The notes: generated from the sequence alone by a model not told the origin. A stretch of 43,985 bases of DNA from Fidelibacterota bacterium (GCA_002689995.1 NZIV01000075.1:5361-49345); one strand, 5' to 3'. Positions 27,406 through 36,780 are shown, counted from the first letter of the stretch. A program made the numbers and translations.

Positions 27406-28188
27406 TTATTTTACTCCAATTAGTTCAACTTCAAATACAAGTACCGCATTGGGTGGAATAACTCCTCCTGCACCTCTTTCTCCGTAGCCTAAATCTGGCG
27501 GGATGATTAAAGTACGTTTACTTCCAATTGTCATATCTGCTATTGCTTCGTCCCAACCTTTAATTACTCTGCCCATACCAAGAGGAAATTCAAATGGCTT
27601 ATTGCGATCATGTGAGCTATCAAATTTTGCACCTGTTTCTAGTAAGCCCGTATAATGGACAATTACTGTTTGTCCTGTTTCAGGTTTTGAACCATCACCT
27701 TTAATATGTTCTATCATACGTAAGCCTGATTCAGTTACTATTTCTTCACCAGGTAAGTCAAAATCTGTATCCTTGAATGGTTTTTTTATACTAACTAGTT
27801 CAACATCAAAATGAAGTGTAGAGTTTGGAGGAATATTACCAGTTCCTCTATCTCCATATCCTAAATCAGATGGTATAATAAGTTTTCTTTTACCACCTGG
27901 TTTCATTAACATAATACCTTCATCCCAACCTTTAATGACTCTACCTACACCAACTGGAAATTCAATTGGTTCACCTCTATCATATGAGCTATCAAATTTT
28001 GTACCATCTTCAAGAGTACCGGTATAGTGAACCTTACATAGGTCACCTTTATTTGGAGTTTCACCTTTACCTTCATTAACAATAATATATTTTAACCCAG
28101 ATACTGTTGTTTCCATTTTATCCTTTTCTGATTCACCTCCACAGCCAACCGACAATAAAAGTGAAATATGAATTAAATATTTTAACAT
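27406..28188 (-). CDS. Lipoprotein with two FKBP-type peptidyl-prolyl isomerase domains
   Basis: This 260-aa protein has a lipoprotein signal ending 'LLLSVGCGG' (Cys16). Two tandem FKBP domains follow (about 27-135 and 150-260). Each has the active-site pattern: '[20 protein letters not shown]', 'VIKGWDEGI', '[13 protein letters not shown]' in the first and the near-identical '[19 protein letters not shown]', 'VIKGWDEAI', '[16 protein letters not shown]' in the second. It would assist proline isomerisation of exported proteins at the periplasmic or outer membrane surface. The two domains look like an internal duplication. The stop codon abuts the acs stop. Confidence 0.94.
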   Translation of the reverse strand: MLKYLIHISLLLSVGCGGESEKDKMETTVSGLKYIIVNEGKGETPNKGDLCKVHYTGTLEDGTKFDSSYDRGEPIEFPVGVGRVIKGWDEGIMLMKPGGKRKLIIPSDLGYGDRGTGNIPPNSTLHFDVELVSIKKPFKDTDFDLPGEEIVTESGLRMIEHIKGDGSKPETGQTVIVHYTGLLETGAKFDSSHDRNKPFEFPLGMGRVIKGWDEAIADMTIGSKRTLIIPPDLGYGERGAGGVIPPNAVLVFEVELIGVK

Positions 28189-28614
28189 AAAATCCCTTAA
28201 TTGATTTAGAATTAATCATTAAAATTTAGGGGAAAATAGGTTAGATTTTATCTATATTTTTTTAAGAAAACATATATAATTAATTTTCCCCGAAATTCAG
28301 GAAATACTTAAATAATATTTATTTTTTTTATTGTAATAATTAATTTAAAACGATATTAATTTTTAATTATCAGATGAAATATTTGATCTCCCAATATATA
28401 AGTTAGTTTTCTAAGATTTTTACCATTAAAAATCAAGAGAACAACTATACTATTATACCTCAATTTATAAATTCCTGTTTATTTTATGTTTAGATAAGAT
28501 TTCATCATAACAGAAATTGTCAAAAGATTTTTTTAAAATATTATGCAAGAAAAGTTTAATCGCTTACGTCTAACGTTTTGAAATGAATTTCAAACTAAAA
28601 GAAAAGGGATAAAA
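28189..28614. other. 426-bp spacer with a 16-bp inverted repeat
   Basis: This AT-rich spacer lies between divergent genes. It carries an imperfect 16-bp inverted repeat (14 of 16 positions paired) with arms at 28222-28237 (AAATTTAGGGGAAAAT) and 28283-28298 (ATTTTCCCCGAAATTC), separated by 45 bp. The remainder, 28300-28600, has no ORF or repeat I can recognise. A GGG-containing ribosome site precedes the plus-strand gene. Confidence 0.6.
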
Positions 28615-29205
28615 ATGATTACTCAATCAAAAAAAAAAATAAGTGGACTTAGAGCAGTTTTAAAAACATTATTAATAGTAGGTGGAACTTTATTAATTCC
28701 ATTTTATGTAGTTTATTTTAATACTGATATTGAAGATAAAAAGGAGTTTTCAAAATCTTCAAAACAAACTGCAAAGTCAATTGATGTTCATAAATCATTA
28801 ATAGAAACAAGTGTAGTTGAATCAAAGGTGAATCAAAAGAAAATAATACTTCCTGAAAAGGATAATTTACATGGTCAATCTTTTGATATGGTATATAAAT
28901 ATCATCGGGATCATTATGGTGAGGGATCATTATTTAAATGGGACGGGAATGAATATATCGTTAATACTTATATTGAAGAAATTCCAGTATCTAAATATGA
29001 TGATTTGCATTTTTCTGATGCTTTTAAAGAGGCAAGACAAGACAAGGGTATATGTTCTAAATTTAATTGGCGAGGAAATAAATATAGTTCATGTAAACAT
29101 GGTGAAAAATTAGAAATTATTACAAATAATGATAAAGAAAGAGTAGAAAGTAAAAATAAAGAACGTATAACTAAAAATGAAGAACAAACATTAGCAAATA
29201 AATAG
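28615..29205 (+). CDS. Membrane-anchored protein with two FxWxGxxY motifs, function unknown
   Basis: This 196-aa protein has a basic N-terminus, one membrane helix (about 14-35) and a lysine-rich outer part. Two short modules share the pattern F-x-W-x-G-x-x-Y: F107-W109-G111-Y114 and F150-W152-G154-Y157. Each is preceded by a helix such as 'DAFKEARQDKG', a pattern I associate with small secreted proteins of unknown role. The tail (165-196) is a charged, probably coiled or disordered segment. No enzyme motif is seen. It is a single-gene unit ended by the terminator at 29221-29251. Confidence 0.75.
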   Translation: MITQSKKKISGLRAVLKTLLIVGGTLLIPFYVVYFNTDIEDKKEFSKSSKQTAKSIDVHKSLIETSVVESKVNQKKIILPEKDNLHGQSFDMVYKYHRDHYGEGSLFKWDGNEYIVNTYIEEIPVSKYDDLHFSDAFKEARQDKGICSKFNWRGNKYSSCKHGEKLEIITNNDKERVESKNKERITKNEEQTLANK

Positions 29206-29220
29206 TTGAAAATAAAGAGT

Positions 29221-29251
29221 AAAAAAGCTTTATTGTTAATAAAGCTTTTTT
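29221..29251 (+). terminator. Bidirectional intrinsic terminator
   Basis: A perfect 14-bp stem, A6-GCTTTATT (29221-29234) and AATAAAGC-T6 (29238-29251), has a GTT loop. T-runs on both strands let it stop the plus-strand gene ending at 29205. It can also stop the long minus-strand operon, whose last gene ends at 29275, 23 bp away. Confidence 0.88.
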
Positions 29252-29274
29252 ACTTTTGAAAATATTAATCATAT

Positions 29275-29667
29275 CTACTTTTTATATTCAATTTTTTTCC
29301 ATCTATTTTCAGAAACTAATTTGAAAGCACCTATAAAATTTTGATTCCATTGATTAGGGTCAATTAAAGACAAAAAGTTTTGAGGTTTACTTTCGTAGAG
29401 ATAATATATCTTACCAATAATTGGTATAAATTCAAATTTTGCATTATATACTAATTTATTTAACTCATATTCTTTTATTAATTTTAAATAATTATCTTTA
29501 ACCTCTTCATATCTTTCATTGAAATATTTGTTAAGATTTTCAGATTTATTTTCTTTCCATCTATTTAAATTATTTGGCTCTATTTTAGGTGCTCCAATAT
29601 TACTTGCATAGGGCAGTATTCCAGGCTTATCTGTGATATTATCTAATTTTTTATTTGACGAACTCAT
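29275..29667 (-). CDS. DUF2452-like protein
   Basis: This 130-aa soluble protein has no signal peptide. The N-terminal 'GILPYASNIGAPKIEPNNL' and the C-terminal 'YYLYESKPQNFLSLIDPNQW' followed by a Trp-containing tail resemble the DUF2452 family, which has no known function. The middle is a predicted helix (about 45-75). It overlaps the upstream DUF4249-like gene by 4 bp (ATGA) and is the last gene of the operon before the terminator. Confidence 0.72.
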   Translation of the reverse strand: MSSSNKKLDNITDKPGILPYASNIGAPKIEPNNLNRWKENKSENLNKYFNERYEEVKDNYLKLIKEYELNKLVYNAKFEFIPIIGKIYYLYESKPQNFLSLIDPNQWNQNFIGAFKLVSENRWKKIEYKK

Positions 29668-30974
29668 TTCATAATCTCATTTATGTTTTCTGGATGTCTA
29701 TTAGCGTAAATAAAGAATGATTTTGATAGATTTGATGAGAAAAGCCCATAGCCATTATTAATATTTGAATCTGGTAGAATAAATTGATTTTGTTGACTAT
29801 TAAATACAAATGGATCTCCTGTAAAATATTCATAATAAGCTTCATCAACTACTTGTACATTGATGAGTTGCAATCCATAATAATTAAAGTATAGCCACAT
29901 CATAGGTATAGGAGATGTATCTGCTAGCCAGACAAATGGGTTAGTGAATCTTAATCTATTTTCTTCATCAAAAGTTATATCATCTTTCCATATTTTGAAA
30001 ATATCAAACGTTGCATCATATTGACATGCATAGTCGTAAAATAAATTTTGGTAATAACCAGCACTATTTCCCTCTCCTCTTATGTCGTTACAATTCAGGT
30101 CGATACCTGTTTCATTATTTCCTTGTTCAAAAGTATTTTTTATTCTTTCAGATTCCAAAGCAGTATTAATAATATTTATAGATGTATTACTATTAGACTC
30201 AAAATTAATTCTAAAATAGGGGTAAGATGCAAAACTACCAATATAGCAATTCCCATTATCTCTTAAATCAATACTACTTAACAAAGAATCATCTAAATTT
30301 TCAATAAATTCTTGATATTTTGTATAATTTAGACTGTCTAAATTATTTATTAAATCAAATGGATTTAGTTCGTTAATATTATCAAAACTGATTATACCTT
30401 CATTGAAAAAAAATGAGATTAATGATTCAAATACAGGTAAAAAGTTATCGGTATTTACTGTTTTAACTGGAAGTTCATCACCATCACATAAATAGGGACT
30501 ACTATCATTAGAGCTTATAATAATATCATTTGGTAGTTTTGTTTTTGCTGTAATTTCATAATCTTGATAAGAGACTTGTAAGTGAATAGTATCTCCTAAG
30601 TTTGGATTTATTGGTGGTCCATTCTTTATAATATAGCCATTCTGATCTTCATTATATTCAAAGCATATATAATTAGATGATTCAGTACAGTTATTAATAA
30701 CTACATCTTGATTTTGACTATTTAAATACATCATTGATATATTTGCATTTTTGATATATAAAGAATCTTTCTGTATATCCTGATTTAATCCTGCTGTCAA
30801 AGATATATATATAGTTCCAATATTCATTATTAAAGAATCTGTTTTTAATTGCTGTATTTCAATATTAGAAAAAACAGTTAATTTTTCTTCATATGAATTA
30901 TTAGTACTAGGAAGTTCAAGGTTACATGAACAAAATATTAATATAGTTAAAGTGAATATAAAATTTGTTTTCAT
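29664..30974 (-). CDS. DUF4249-like outer-membrane-associated lipoprotein
   Basis: This 436-aa protein has a lipoprotein signal ending 'ILIFCSC' (Cys17). The N-terminal beta-rich domain has 'GDTIHLQVSYQDYEITAKTKLP', like the DUF4249 proteins that accompany TonB receptors in Bacteroidota and relatives. Two Asn/Asp-rich cysteine segments may form disulfides. It probably works with the receptor encoded just upstream (4-bp overlap) as a surface or periplasmic partner. No substrate can be named. Confidence 0.75.
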   Translation of the reverse strand: MKTNFIFTLTILIFCSCNLELPSTNNSYEEKLTVFSNIEIQQLKTDSLIMNIGTIYISLTAGLNQDIQKDSLYIKNANISMMYLNSQNQDVVINNCTESSNYICFEYNEDQNGYIIKNGPPINPNLGDTIHLQVSYQDYEITAKTKLPNDIIISSNDSSPYLCDGDELPVKTVNTDNFLPVFESLISFFFNEGIISFDNINELNPFDLINNLDSLNYTKYQEFIENLDDSLLSSIDLRDNGNCYIGSFASYPYFRINFESNSNTSINIINTALESERIKNTFEQGNNETGIDLNCNDIRGEGNSAGYYQNLFYDYACQYDATFDIFKIWKDDITFDEENRLRFTNPFVWLADTSPIPMMWLYFNYYGLQLINVQVVDEAYYEYFTGDPFVFNSQQNQFILPDSNINNGYGLFSSNLSKSFFIYANRHPENINEIMK

Positions 30975-33337
30975 AGTTCTATCCTTATTCCAAAGCTAGG
31001 TAAAAATGGAAAAATTGAAATTTCTGTCCTTTGTAGTTTTGTTTCATCAGGGTCTAAATAGTCAAAATTAGGTTCACCTAGATTTGGAACTCCATCTCCA
31101 TTTAAATCATCTGTATCTGGATTCCAATCACCATCATCATCTATACCATTATCAGCATAACCTAAAGAATATTGATATCTAAATATATTTTTTCTATTAT
31201 ATAAATTAATTACTTGAAAGAAAAATTCAGCTTTTTTATTCATAATTTTAAATTGTTTTTGCCATGAAACATCTAAACGATGAAATGAGGGATATCTTCC
31301 CGAGTTTCTTTCACCAGGTATAGTATGAAAGGTACCTTGTTCGTAAGCAGGTAAATTTTGAAGATAATATCCTAAAATAGGTGTATAGGCTTGACCGGAT
31401 TGTATAGTCCAATTCCAAGAAATAGAAGAATTTTTCAAGAATCTGATTTTATCAAAGCTATAATTTCCTACAATTGTCATTGCATGACGTCTATCCCAAT
31501 TAGTATAATACAAATTATCATTCATCACTTTTGTTGCAAAGCTGAATGTGTATGATAACCAACCTGTTAATTTACCAGACTGTTTTTGTAAAAATATTTC
31601 CGCGCCGTATGCTTCACCTGAATTAGGAGTTAAAATATCAATTAAATTTTCATCAGAAACCTCTTCATCTGTCGTCGCTCTTTTTTCCTCAAATGTTAGT
31701 AAATTATCTATAGTTTTGTAGTAAAATTCTGTTTGTAGTTTATATCCATTTGAATTATTGTGCTCATATCCTATGTTAAAATGGGTTGAAGCACCAGCAG
31801 AAACAGAAGAATCAATTGAAACCCAATTGTCTAGAAGTGGTGGATTAAAGTCATCTTGAAAGGTTAATATATATTGATTATAATTTCCAGTAGAAAATGT
31901 TATGAAATTATTTAAATCAAATAAATATTTTATTCCAAGTCTATAATTAGGAAAAGCATTATTATTACTTTTATTATAATATTCATACCTATAACCAGGT
32001 TCTATGATTAATTGTGGAATAGGCTTATAAGTCCCTTTAATATAAAAGGCCATTTCAATGGGTTCTTCATCAATTTCGAATAGTATTGAGTCTCCAAATG
32101 AGCTTAAATAATTAAATTGCAGTTTTTTATACAATAAACCATATTTAATTTTAAACCCCTTGTTTAATATATTATTGAAGTCCAATTTCAATGTATTGTC
32201 TGAAATTAAGTTATCATTGTTGATTCCTGATTCACCACCTAAATTAAAATTGGTGAAGAACTTACTATTTGCTAGCATAGCATTACCAATAAAGCCGACA
32301 TCAAACACTTTTCTGTAGTGCACACTATTTGTATTATTTCCCCAAAGAGCATTTAAACCTAATCCTGAAAACTTAAAATCATCTTTACCAGAATAATGAC
32401 TTAAACTTATTCTATCAGTTTCATTTAAATCCGTATATATGTGTGCTTGTATATCATAGAAGTAATATGGAGGAATTGCATCACTTTTAATAAACCATTC
32501 ATTAACTTTATCAAAATACGTTCTTCTTGCAGAGATTATATAGGCTCCATTTGGTGATGGTCCTTCTAAAGTTGCCTGTGAAGATAGGAGAGAAGTAGAC
32601 ATCTTTAATTTTGTTTCTTTACTATTACCTTCGCGACTTACTACGTTTAAAACAGATGAGAGTCTTCCACCATAATCAGCATTATAACCACCTTTAGTTA
32701 GTTCGGCTTCTTTTATTCCATCAACTATAAAGTTAGAAAATACTCCACCTACATGAGATGGATTATATACTGTTATTCCATCAAGTAGTATAAGGTTTTG
32801 ATCAGTATTTCCACCTCTAACAATCAACCCAGTGCTAAATTCTGATTGTGTAAGAACACCAGGTAATGCTTGTATTGTTCTAAATATATCAGGCTCTGCC
32901 ACCCCAGGTTGATTACGAAATTGAGTTGCATTCAATTTAATTTTACTATAATCAATTCTTTTTGACTTTTTTATTTGTTCTGCACTAACCTCTATATCAT
33001 CGAATTGAATTTGACTTGGACTTAATTCTATATTTAATACATCAGATTTAAGTTCAGATAAATTGATTTTATATATTTCATATCCTATATAAGAAATAAT
33101 TAATGTAGAGTCTTCATCTTTAGGGATGTCTACTAAAGCATAATAACCATTTATATCTGTACTAGTACCAAGATTGGAATCCTGTAAAAATATATTTGCT
33201 CCAATTAGAATTTCTCCAGTTTTTTTATCTGATATAAATCCACTTATGTTTATATTTTCGTTTTGAGATAAAACTAATTGGAATAAAAATATAAATTTTA
33301 TAATTGTATTATTAAATATTTTTTTAGTTTTTAGCAT
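30971..33337 (-). CDS. TonB-dependent outer membrane receptor
   Basis: This 788-aa protein has a signal peptide (about 1-24) and a carboxypeptidase-regulatory-like domain ('ISGFISDKKTGEILIGANIFL', about 28-110). The plug follows (about 125-240) with 'RTIQALPGV', 'GLIVRGGNTDQNLILLDGITVYNPSH' and 'LTKGGYNADYGGRLSSVLNV', then a beta-barrel. An Asp-rich calcium-like loop ('DDDGDWNPDTDDLNGDGVPN') lies near the C-terminus, and the end 'FGIRIEL' suits an outer-membrane barrel. It takes up a ligand using TonB energy. The ligand is unknown. It follows the SDR gene by 5 bp and overlaps the DUF4249-like gene by 4 bp. Confidence 0.92.
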   Translation of the reverse strand: MLKTKKIFNNTIIKFIFLFQLVLSQNENINISGFISDKKTGEILIGANIFLQDSNLGTSTDINGYYALVDIPKDEDSTLIISYIGYEIYKINLSELKSDVLNIELSPSQIQFDDIEVSAEQIKKSKRIDYSKIKLNATQFRNQPGVAEPDIFRTIQALPGVLTQSEFSTGLIVRGGNTDQNLILLDGITVYNPSHVGGVFSNFIVDGIKEAELTKGGYNADYGGRLSSVLNVVSREGNSKETKLKMSTSLLSSQATLEGPSPNGAYIISARRTYFDKVNEWFIKSDAIPPYYFYDIQAHIYTDLNETDRISLSHYSGKDDFKFSGLGLNALWGNNTNSVHYRKVFDVGFIGNAMLANSKFFTNFNLGGESGINNDNLISDNTLKLDFNNILNKGFKIKYGLLYKKLQFNYLSSFGDSILFEIDEEPIEMAFYIKGTYKPIPQLIIEPGYRYEYYNKSNNNAFPNYRLGIKYLFDLNNFITFSTGNYNQYILTFQDDFNPPLLDNWVSIDSSVSAGASTHFNIGYEHNNSNGYKLQTEFYYKTIDNLLTFEEKRATTDEEVSDENLIDILTPNSGEAYGAEIFLQKQSGKLTGWLSYTFSFATKVMNDNLYYTNWDRRHAMTIVGNYSFDKIRFLKNSSISWNWTIQSGQAYTPILGYYLQNLPAYEQGTFHTIPGERNSGRYPSFHRLDVSWQKQFKIMNKKAEFFFQVINLYNRKNIFRYQYSLGYADNGIDDDGDWNPDTDDLNGDGVPNLGEPNFDYLDPDETKLQRTEISIFPFLPSFGIRIEL

Positions 33338-33342
33338 GATTT

Positions 33343-34269
33343 CTAATTTTTTAAATATCCTAATGATTTGGAATTAAATTCTATTGGTTCAATATCAAAT
33401 TCATTGAAGTAATTTTTTTCTACTATATTTCCTTCCATGAGCATACTTATTTGATCTTTAGTAATTGGAAAAAACTTATATTTCTCAAATAAAGATGCAA
33501 TTAACTTTACAAATATTACAGGAGCTGGAATCATTAATTTATTTTTACCACAAGCATTTGATATAATTTTTATAATCTCTTTCCATGAGTATGTTTCCAG
33601 TCCACCAAGTTCATAAATTTTATTCATGGTATTGGTGTCTCTGATTGATTTAACAAAAAATGATGCTACATTTTCAACGTGTATAGGTGTCAATTCAAAT
33701 AAACCTGATTTAATTGGAAGTATACCTTCATGAAATAGGGGAGCAGGAATTGGAAGCATAATCATATCTCTTTTCAATTGAGAGCAAAATTCTGGTTGGC
33801 TTTTATGCATTGGTTTACCAAATATTAAAGAAGGTCTAAATATAGTCCAATTAATCCCACTATTAATTAGTTCTTGTTCAGCTTTCCATTTTGTTACTTG
33901 GTATTTCGTACCATCTGAACAAACACCATTTGCACTCATAAGTATTATTCTATCTATTGATTCATTCTTTGATGCTTCTAAAACTCTTTTAAAACCTTCT
34001 AAATGTAAATTATCAAACGTAATGTTTTGATTTTTGAACTCTCTAATAATACCAATATTATATATGATAATATTGGTATCTTTTATAGTTTCTTTTATTG
34101 ATGAGTAATTATCTATATCACCTTTTACCAGCTTTATTTTAGCTGAATTAGAAAGTTTTGATACTGAATTTTTACGTACTAATGCTTTTACATTATAATC
34201 ATTATCAGTGAGAGTTTTTATTATATAATTTCCTACAAAGCCTGTGGCTCCAAAAATTGATATATTCAT
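33343..34269 (-). CDS. Atypical SDR / NmrA-like NAD(P)-binding protein
   Basis: This 308-aa protein has the Rossmann start 'ISIFGATGFVGNYII' (G7-x2-G10-x2-G13) and 'VKGDIDNYSSIKETI', typical of NAD-dependent epimerase or complex-I-39-kDa-like SDRs. 'YQVTKWKAEQELINSG' supplies the Tyr-x3-Lys pair. SDRs of this kind recur in LitR-type light-response clusters. The substrate is unknown. It starts 41 bp after the CarH/LitR stop, the largest gap in the operon, with AAAAGGT before the ATG. Confidence 0.85.
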   Translation of the reverse strand: MNISIFGATGFVGNYIIKTLTDNDYNVKALVRKNSVSKLSNSAKIKLVKGDIDNYSSIKETIKDTNIIIYNIGIIREFKNQNITFDNLHLEGFKRVLEASKNESIDRIILMSANGVCSDGTKYQVTKWKAEQELINSGINWTIFRPSLIFGKPMHKSQPEFCSQLKRDMIMLPIPAPLFHEGILPIKSGLFELTPIHVENVASFFVKSIRDTNTMNKIYELGGLETYSWKEIIKIISNACGKNKLMIPAPVIFVKLIASLFEKYKFFPITKDQISMLMEGNIVEKNYFNEFDIEPIEFNSKSLGYLKN

Positions 34270-34310
34270 TTCATTACCTTTTTGAATTATTATTTTTTAG
34301 AAAGCTATTT

Positions 34311-35183
34311 CTATGAATCTTTTGCAAGTTTATTTACTTCTTTCATTGATTTGATAATGGTGAAATTAGATAGAGTTTTATTTGAATTTAATTTATCTGA
34401 TGCACCTGCAATAAATAACTTTGCCCTTATTTTTTTATTTAACTTTTTTAATTCCTTAATTTCACTGAGAGTTTCATCTTCATCTTTTATGTATGTTGCT
34501 GAAATTAATATAATATTTGGATTTCTGGTTTCTATTAATTCTTTTAATGAAAAGACAGGAGTATTTGCACTACAGTTTATAACTTTATGTCCATATGTTA
34601 AGAAAATTTGTTCTGTCATTTGTAATGGTAGACTATGATTGTTATTTTTTACGCCAAAAAGAAGAACTATTACAGGAGATTCATTTTTTTCATTTATTAT
34701 TAAATAATTTAAATTATTTATTGCTTTATTTAAAGTATTTGATGCTAAGTGCTCACTAGCTATTGTTATTTCACCATTATACCATGAGATGCCAATTTTA
34801 CTTAGTGTTGGATTAACCAAATTATCATATATTTCATGTAACGGAATTGATTTTAGGTATAATGCCTCTAAAATAGAAGTTATTCTACTTGTTTCACCTT
34901 TTAATAAAATATCAAAAAAATAAATTCTCAATTGATTATAATCAAGGCTTTCAATATGACTACACAGTATTTCATTCAGTGAGTCTGAAATTTTATATAT
35001 ATTTATTTGATGTTTTTTCTTACTTCTTTTTAAAAACTCATTTATATGGTAAAGGGTGAATTTTCTATGACCACCAGCTGTCTGTGTGCAATCTAACTTT
35101 TTTGCATCAGTCCATCTTTTAATTGTTGAAACGTTAACATTCATTATTTCGGCTGCTTGATATGAATTGAAATGTTTAATCAT
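34311..35183 (-). CDS. litR: B12-dependent photoreceptor MerR-family regulator (CarH/LitR type)
   Basis: This 290-aa protein has an N-terminal MerR-type winged helix (about 5-52) with 'YQAAEIMNVNVSTIKRWTDAKKL' and 'TAGGHRKF'. A four-helix cap (about 85-160) carries the W134-x9-E144-H145 motif of light-sensing CarH, and the C-terminal part is a cobalamin-binding Rossmann domain (about 168-290). The lower axial histidine is H183, but the motif reads N-x-H-x-x-P instead of (E/D)-x-H-x-x-G. In known members, AdoB12 holds a repressor tetramer that light breaks apart. It would control the surrounding lipid genes. It starts 2 bp after DUF1295. Confidence 0.9.
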   Translation of the reverse strand: MIKHFNSYQAAEIMNVNVSTIKRWTDAKKLDCTQTAGGHRKFTLYHINEFLKRSKKKHQINIYKISDSLNEILCSHIESLDYNQLRIYFFDILLKGETSRITSILEALYLKSIPLHEIYDNLVNPTLSKIGISWYNGEITIASEHLASNTLNKAINNLNYLIINEKNESPVIVLLFGVKNNNHSLPLQMTEQIFLTYGHKVINCSANTPVFSLKELIETRNPNIILISATYIKDEDETLSEIKELKKLNKKIRAKLFIAGASDKLNSNKTLSNFTIIKSMKEVNKLAKDS

Positions 35184-35185
35184 AA

Positions 35186-36067
35186 TTATGCTCTTTTCTT
35201 AAAAAAATTAGGAATTAATTTCGGTGTATTATTAAAATAGTTTATGTAATCTTTATCTTGGCCCCATTTAACTTTAGCATTTTCTTCAAGTAGGTTTATA
35301 CCACTAACTTTTGTAAGTAATAGATAAACAAAAAGGGGAGAAACAAGAGTAAAAAATTGTATTTTGAACAAGCTACCTAGTGAAATAATAGAGATTCCTA
35401 TCCACATTGTAATTTCACCAAAATAGTTTGGATGTTGTGAATATGACCAAATGCCTGTTTCTATAAATTTATTTTTATTACTTTCTTTATTTTTGAATTT
35501 AAACTTTTGATAATCAGCTATAAATTCAATTATAAAACCAACTAACCATAATATTATACCAGTTGTTAATAATGTAATATTTATTTGTTTTTGATTATTT
35601 ATTATTAAGGTGGTAGCATTTAAAGTGGTAAGGAATACCCATAATGATGATATCATCCAAAATCTTAAGTATTTAAAAAAAGATTTCTTCGCTTCATCGA
35701 ATCTTACATCATTTTTGAATTTTAATATTCTAAAATATAAAAATAATCCCAACCTTAATGCCCAAATTAATACTATTGTTGATACTAATTTCGATTGAAA
35801 GGATAGTTCTATATTGTTTGAATGAAATTCATAATTTATAAACAGGATAATGGATAAATATGCTATCGTACCTGTGATATCAAAATATTTTTCTGTTTTT
35901 AAAATATATGATGGTATGAATAAAATCAAATGAATAATAAAAACTATACCAACTATATTAATCAGTATATTTCTATCAATACCATTGGTATTAACGGGAA
36001 TAATACTAGCTATAGATAAACATATTAAAAGGCATAATACTGAAATGATTAGTTCAATTTTATTCAT
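35186..36067 (-). CDS. DUF1295 integral membrane protein (steroid-5-alpha-reductase/ICMT-like fold)
   Basis: This 293-aa protein has about seven membrane helices. The C-terminal motif 'WSYSQHPNYFGEITMWIGI' is diagnostic of DUF1295 and is related to the NADPH or SAM binding end of steroid 5-alpha-reductases and isoprenylcysteine methyltransferases. It may reduce or alkylate a lipid, but no member's reaction can be assigned here. It overlaps the desaturase gene by 4 bp. Confidence 0.9.
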   Translation of the reverse strand: MNKIELIISVLCLLICLSIASIIPVNTNGIDRNILINIVGIVFIIHLILFIPSYILKTEKYFDITGTIAYLSIILFINYEFHSNNIELSFQSKLVSTIVLIWALRLGLFLYFRILKFKNDVRFDEAKKSFFKYLRFWMISSLWVFLTTLNATTLIINNQKQINITLLTTGIILWLVGFIIEFIADYQKFKFKNKESNKNKFIETGIWSYSQHPNYFGEITMWIGISIISLGSLFKIQFFTLVSPLFVYLLLTKVSGINLLEENAKVKWGQDKDYINYFNNTPKLIPNFFKKRA

Positions 36068-36777
36068 TTAATAATCCTGAGTTTTTTTAAAAAAAATAAT
36101 ATTAAATATCCAAAGTCTACTTCGAACCATTTTATTGAAAAATCTGGGTTATTAGGGCTTTTATGATGGTTATTTTGATATAGCTCTCCTAACATTAAAA
36201 AATCAATAAATAATGTATTTCTTGAATTGTCAGATAAGTTGAAGTTTCTATAGCCTACTTTATGACCGTACCAATTAACAATAAAACCATGTATTGGACC
36301 CATGAAAAAATGAATAGGCAATAGTAGGAAATACCAAAAGGATGGTGAATAAATTATATATACTGATGTATAAATAATTGCAAAACTTATTCTAGTAATC
36401 CATGAATCACTTAGTTTTTCTATTAATTCCCAGCGAGGTAAATCAGATGATTTAATATCGCTTGCATTTATCTTATTAATGTATTTTCTATATTCATTAA
36501 AGGTCTTAAGATTAAATTTAATTTTACTTGTGAATGATTGAGGTGAATGTGGATCATCTACAGTATCAGAGTATTTATGATGATCCCTATGCATTAAGGC
36601 ATACGCTGCTGGATTTAGGAATGATGTACCCTGAGAAATGAATGTCAAGAAAAAACATATTTTTTCAGTAAATTTATTCATTTTAAACATTCTATGGGAT
36701 GCATATCTGTGTAGGAAAAATGTCTGAAAAAATAGAGATATATACCAGTGAAATATTAAGAATAATAAGATTAACAT
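36064..36777 (-). CDS. Membrane fatty acid desaturase (acyl-CoA desaturase family)
   Basis: This 237-aa protein has the three histidine boxes of the membrane di-iron desaturases: H23-R-Y-A-S-H28, H63-R-D-H66-H67, and 'NNHHKSP' with H204-H205. H172 in 'NWYGHKVG' is the extra ligand. Hydrophobic segments lie near 2-20, 40-60 and 130-165. It is shorter than typical stearoyl desaturases (about 300 aa). It would place a double bond in an acyl chain using O2 and reduced ferredoxin. Its position next to methyltransferases suggests action on a methylated fatty acid. That is an inference. Confidence 0.9.
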   Translation of the reverse strand: MLILLFLIFHWYISLFFQTFFLHRYASHRMFKMNKFTEKICFFLTFISQGTSFLNPAAYALMHRDHHKYSDTVDDPHSPQSFTSKIKFNLKTFNEYRKYINKINASDIKSSDLPRWELIEKLSDSWITRISFAIIYTSVYIIYSPSFWYFLLLPIHFFMGPIHGFIVNWYGHKVGYRNFNLSDNSRNTLFIDFLMLGELYQNNHHKSPNNPDFSIKWFEVDFGYLILFFLKKLRIIK

Positions 36778-36780
36778 GAA

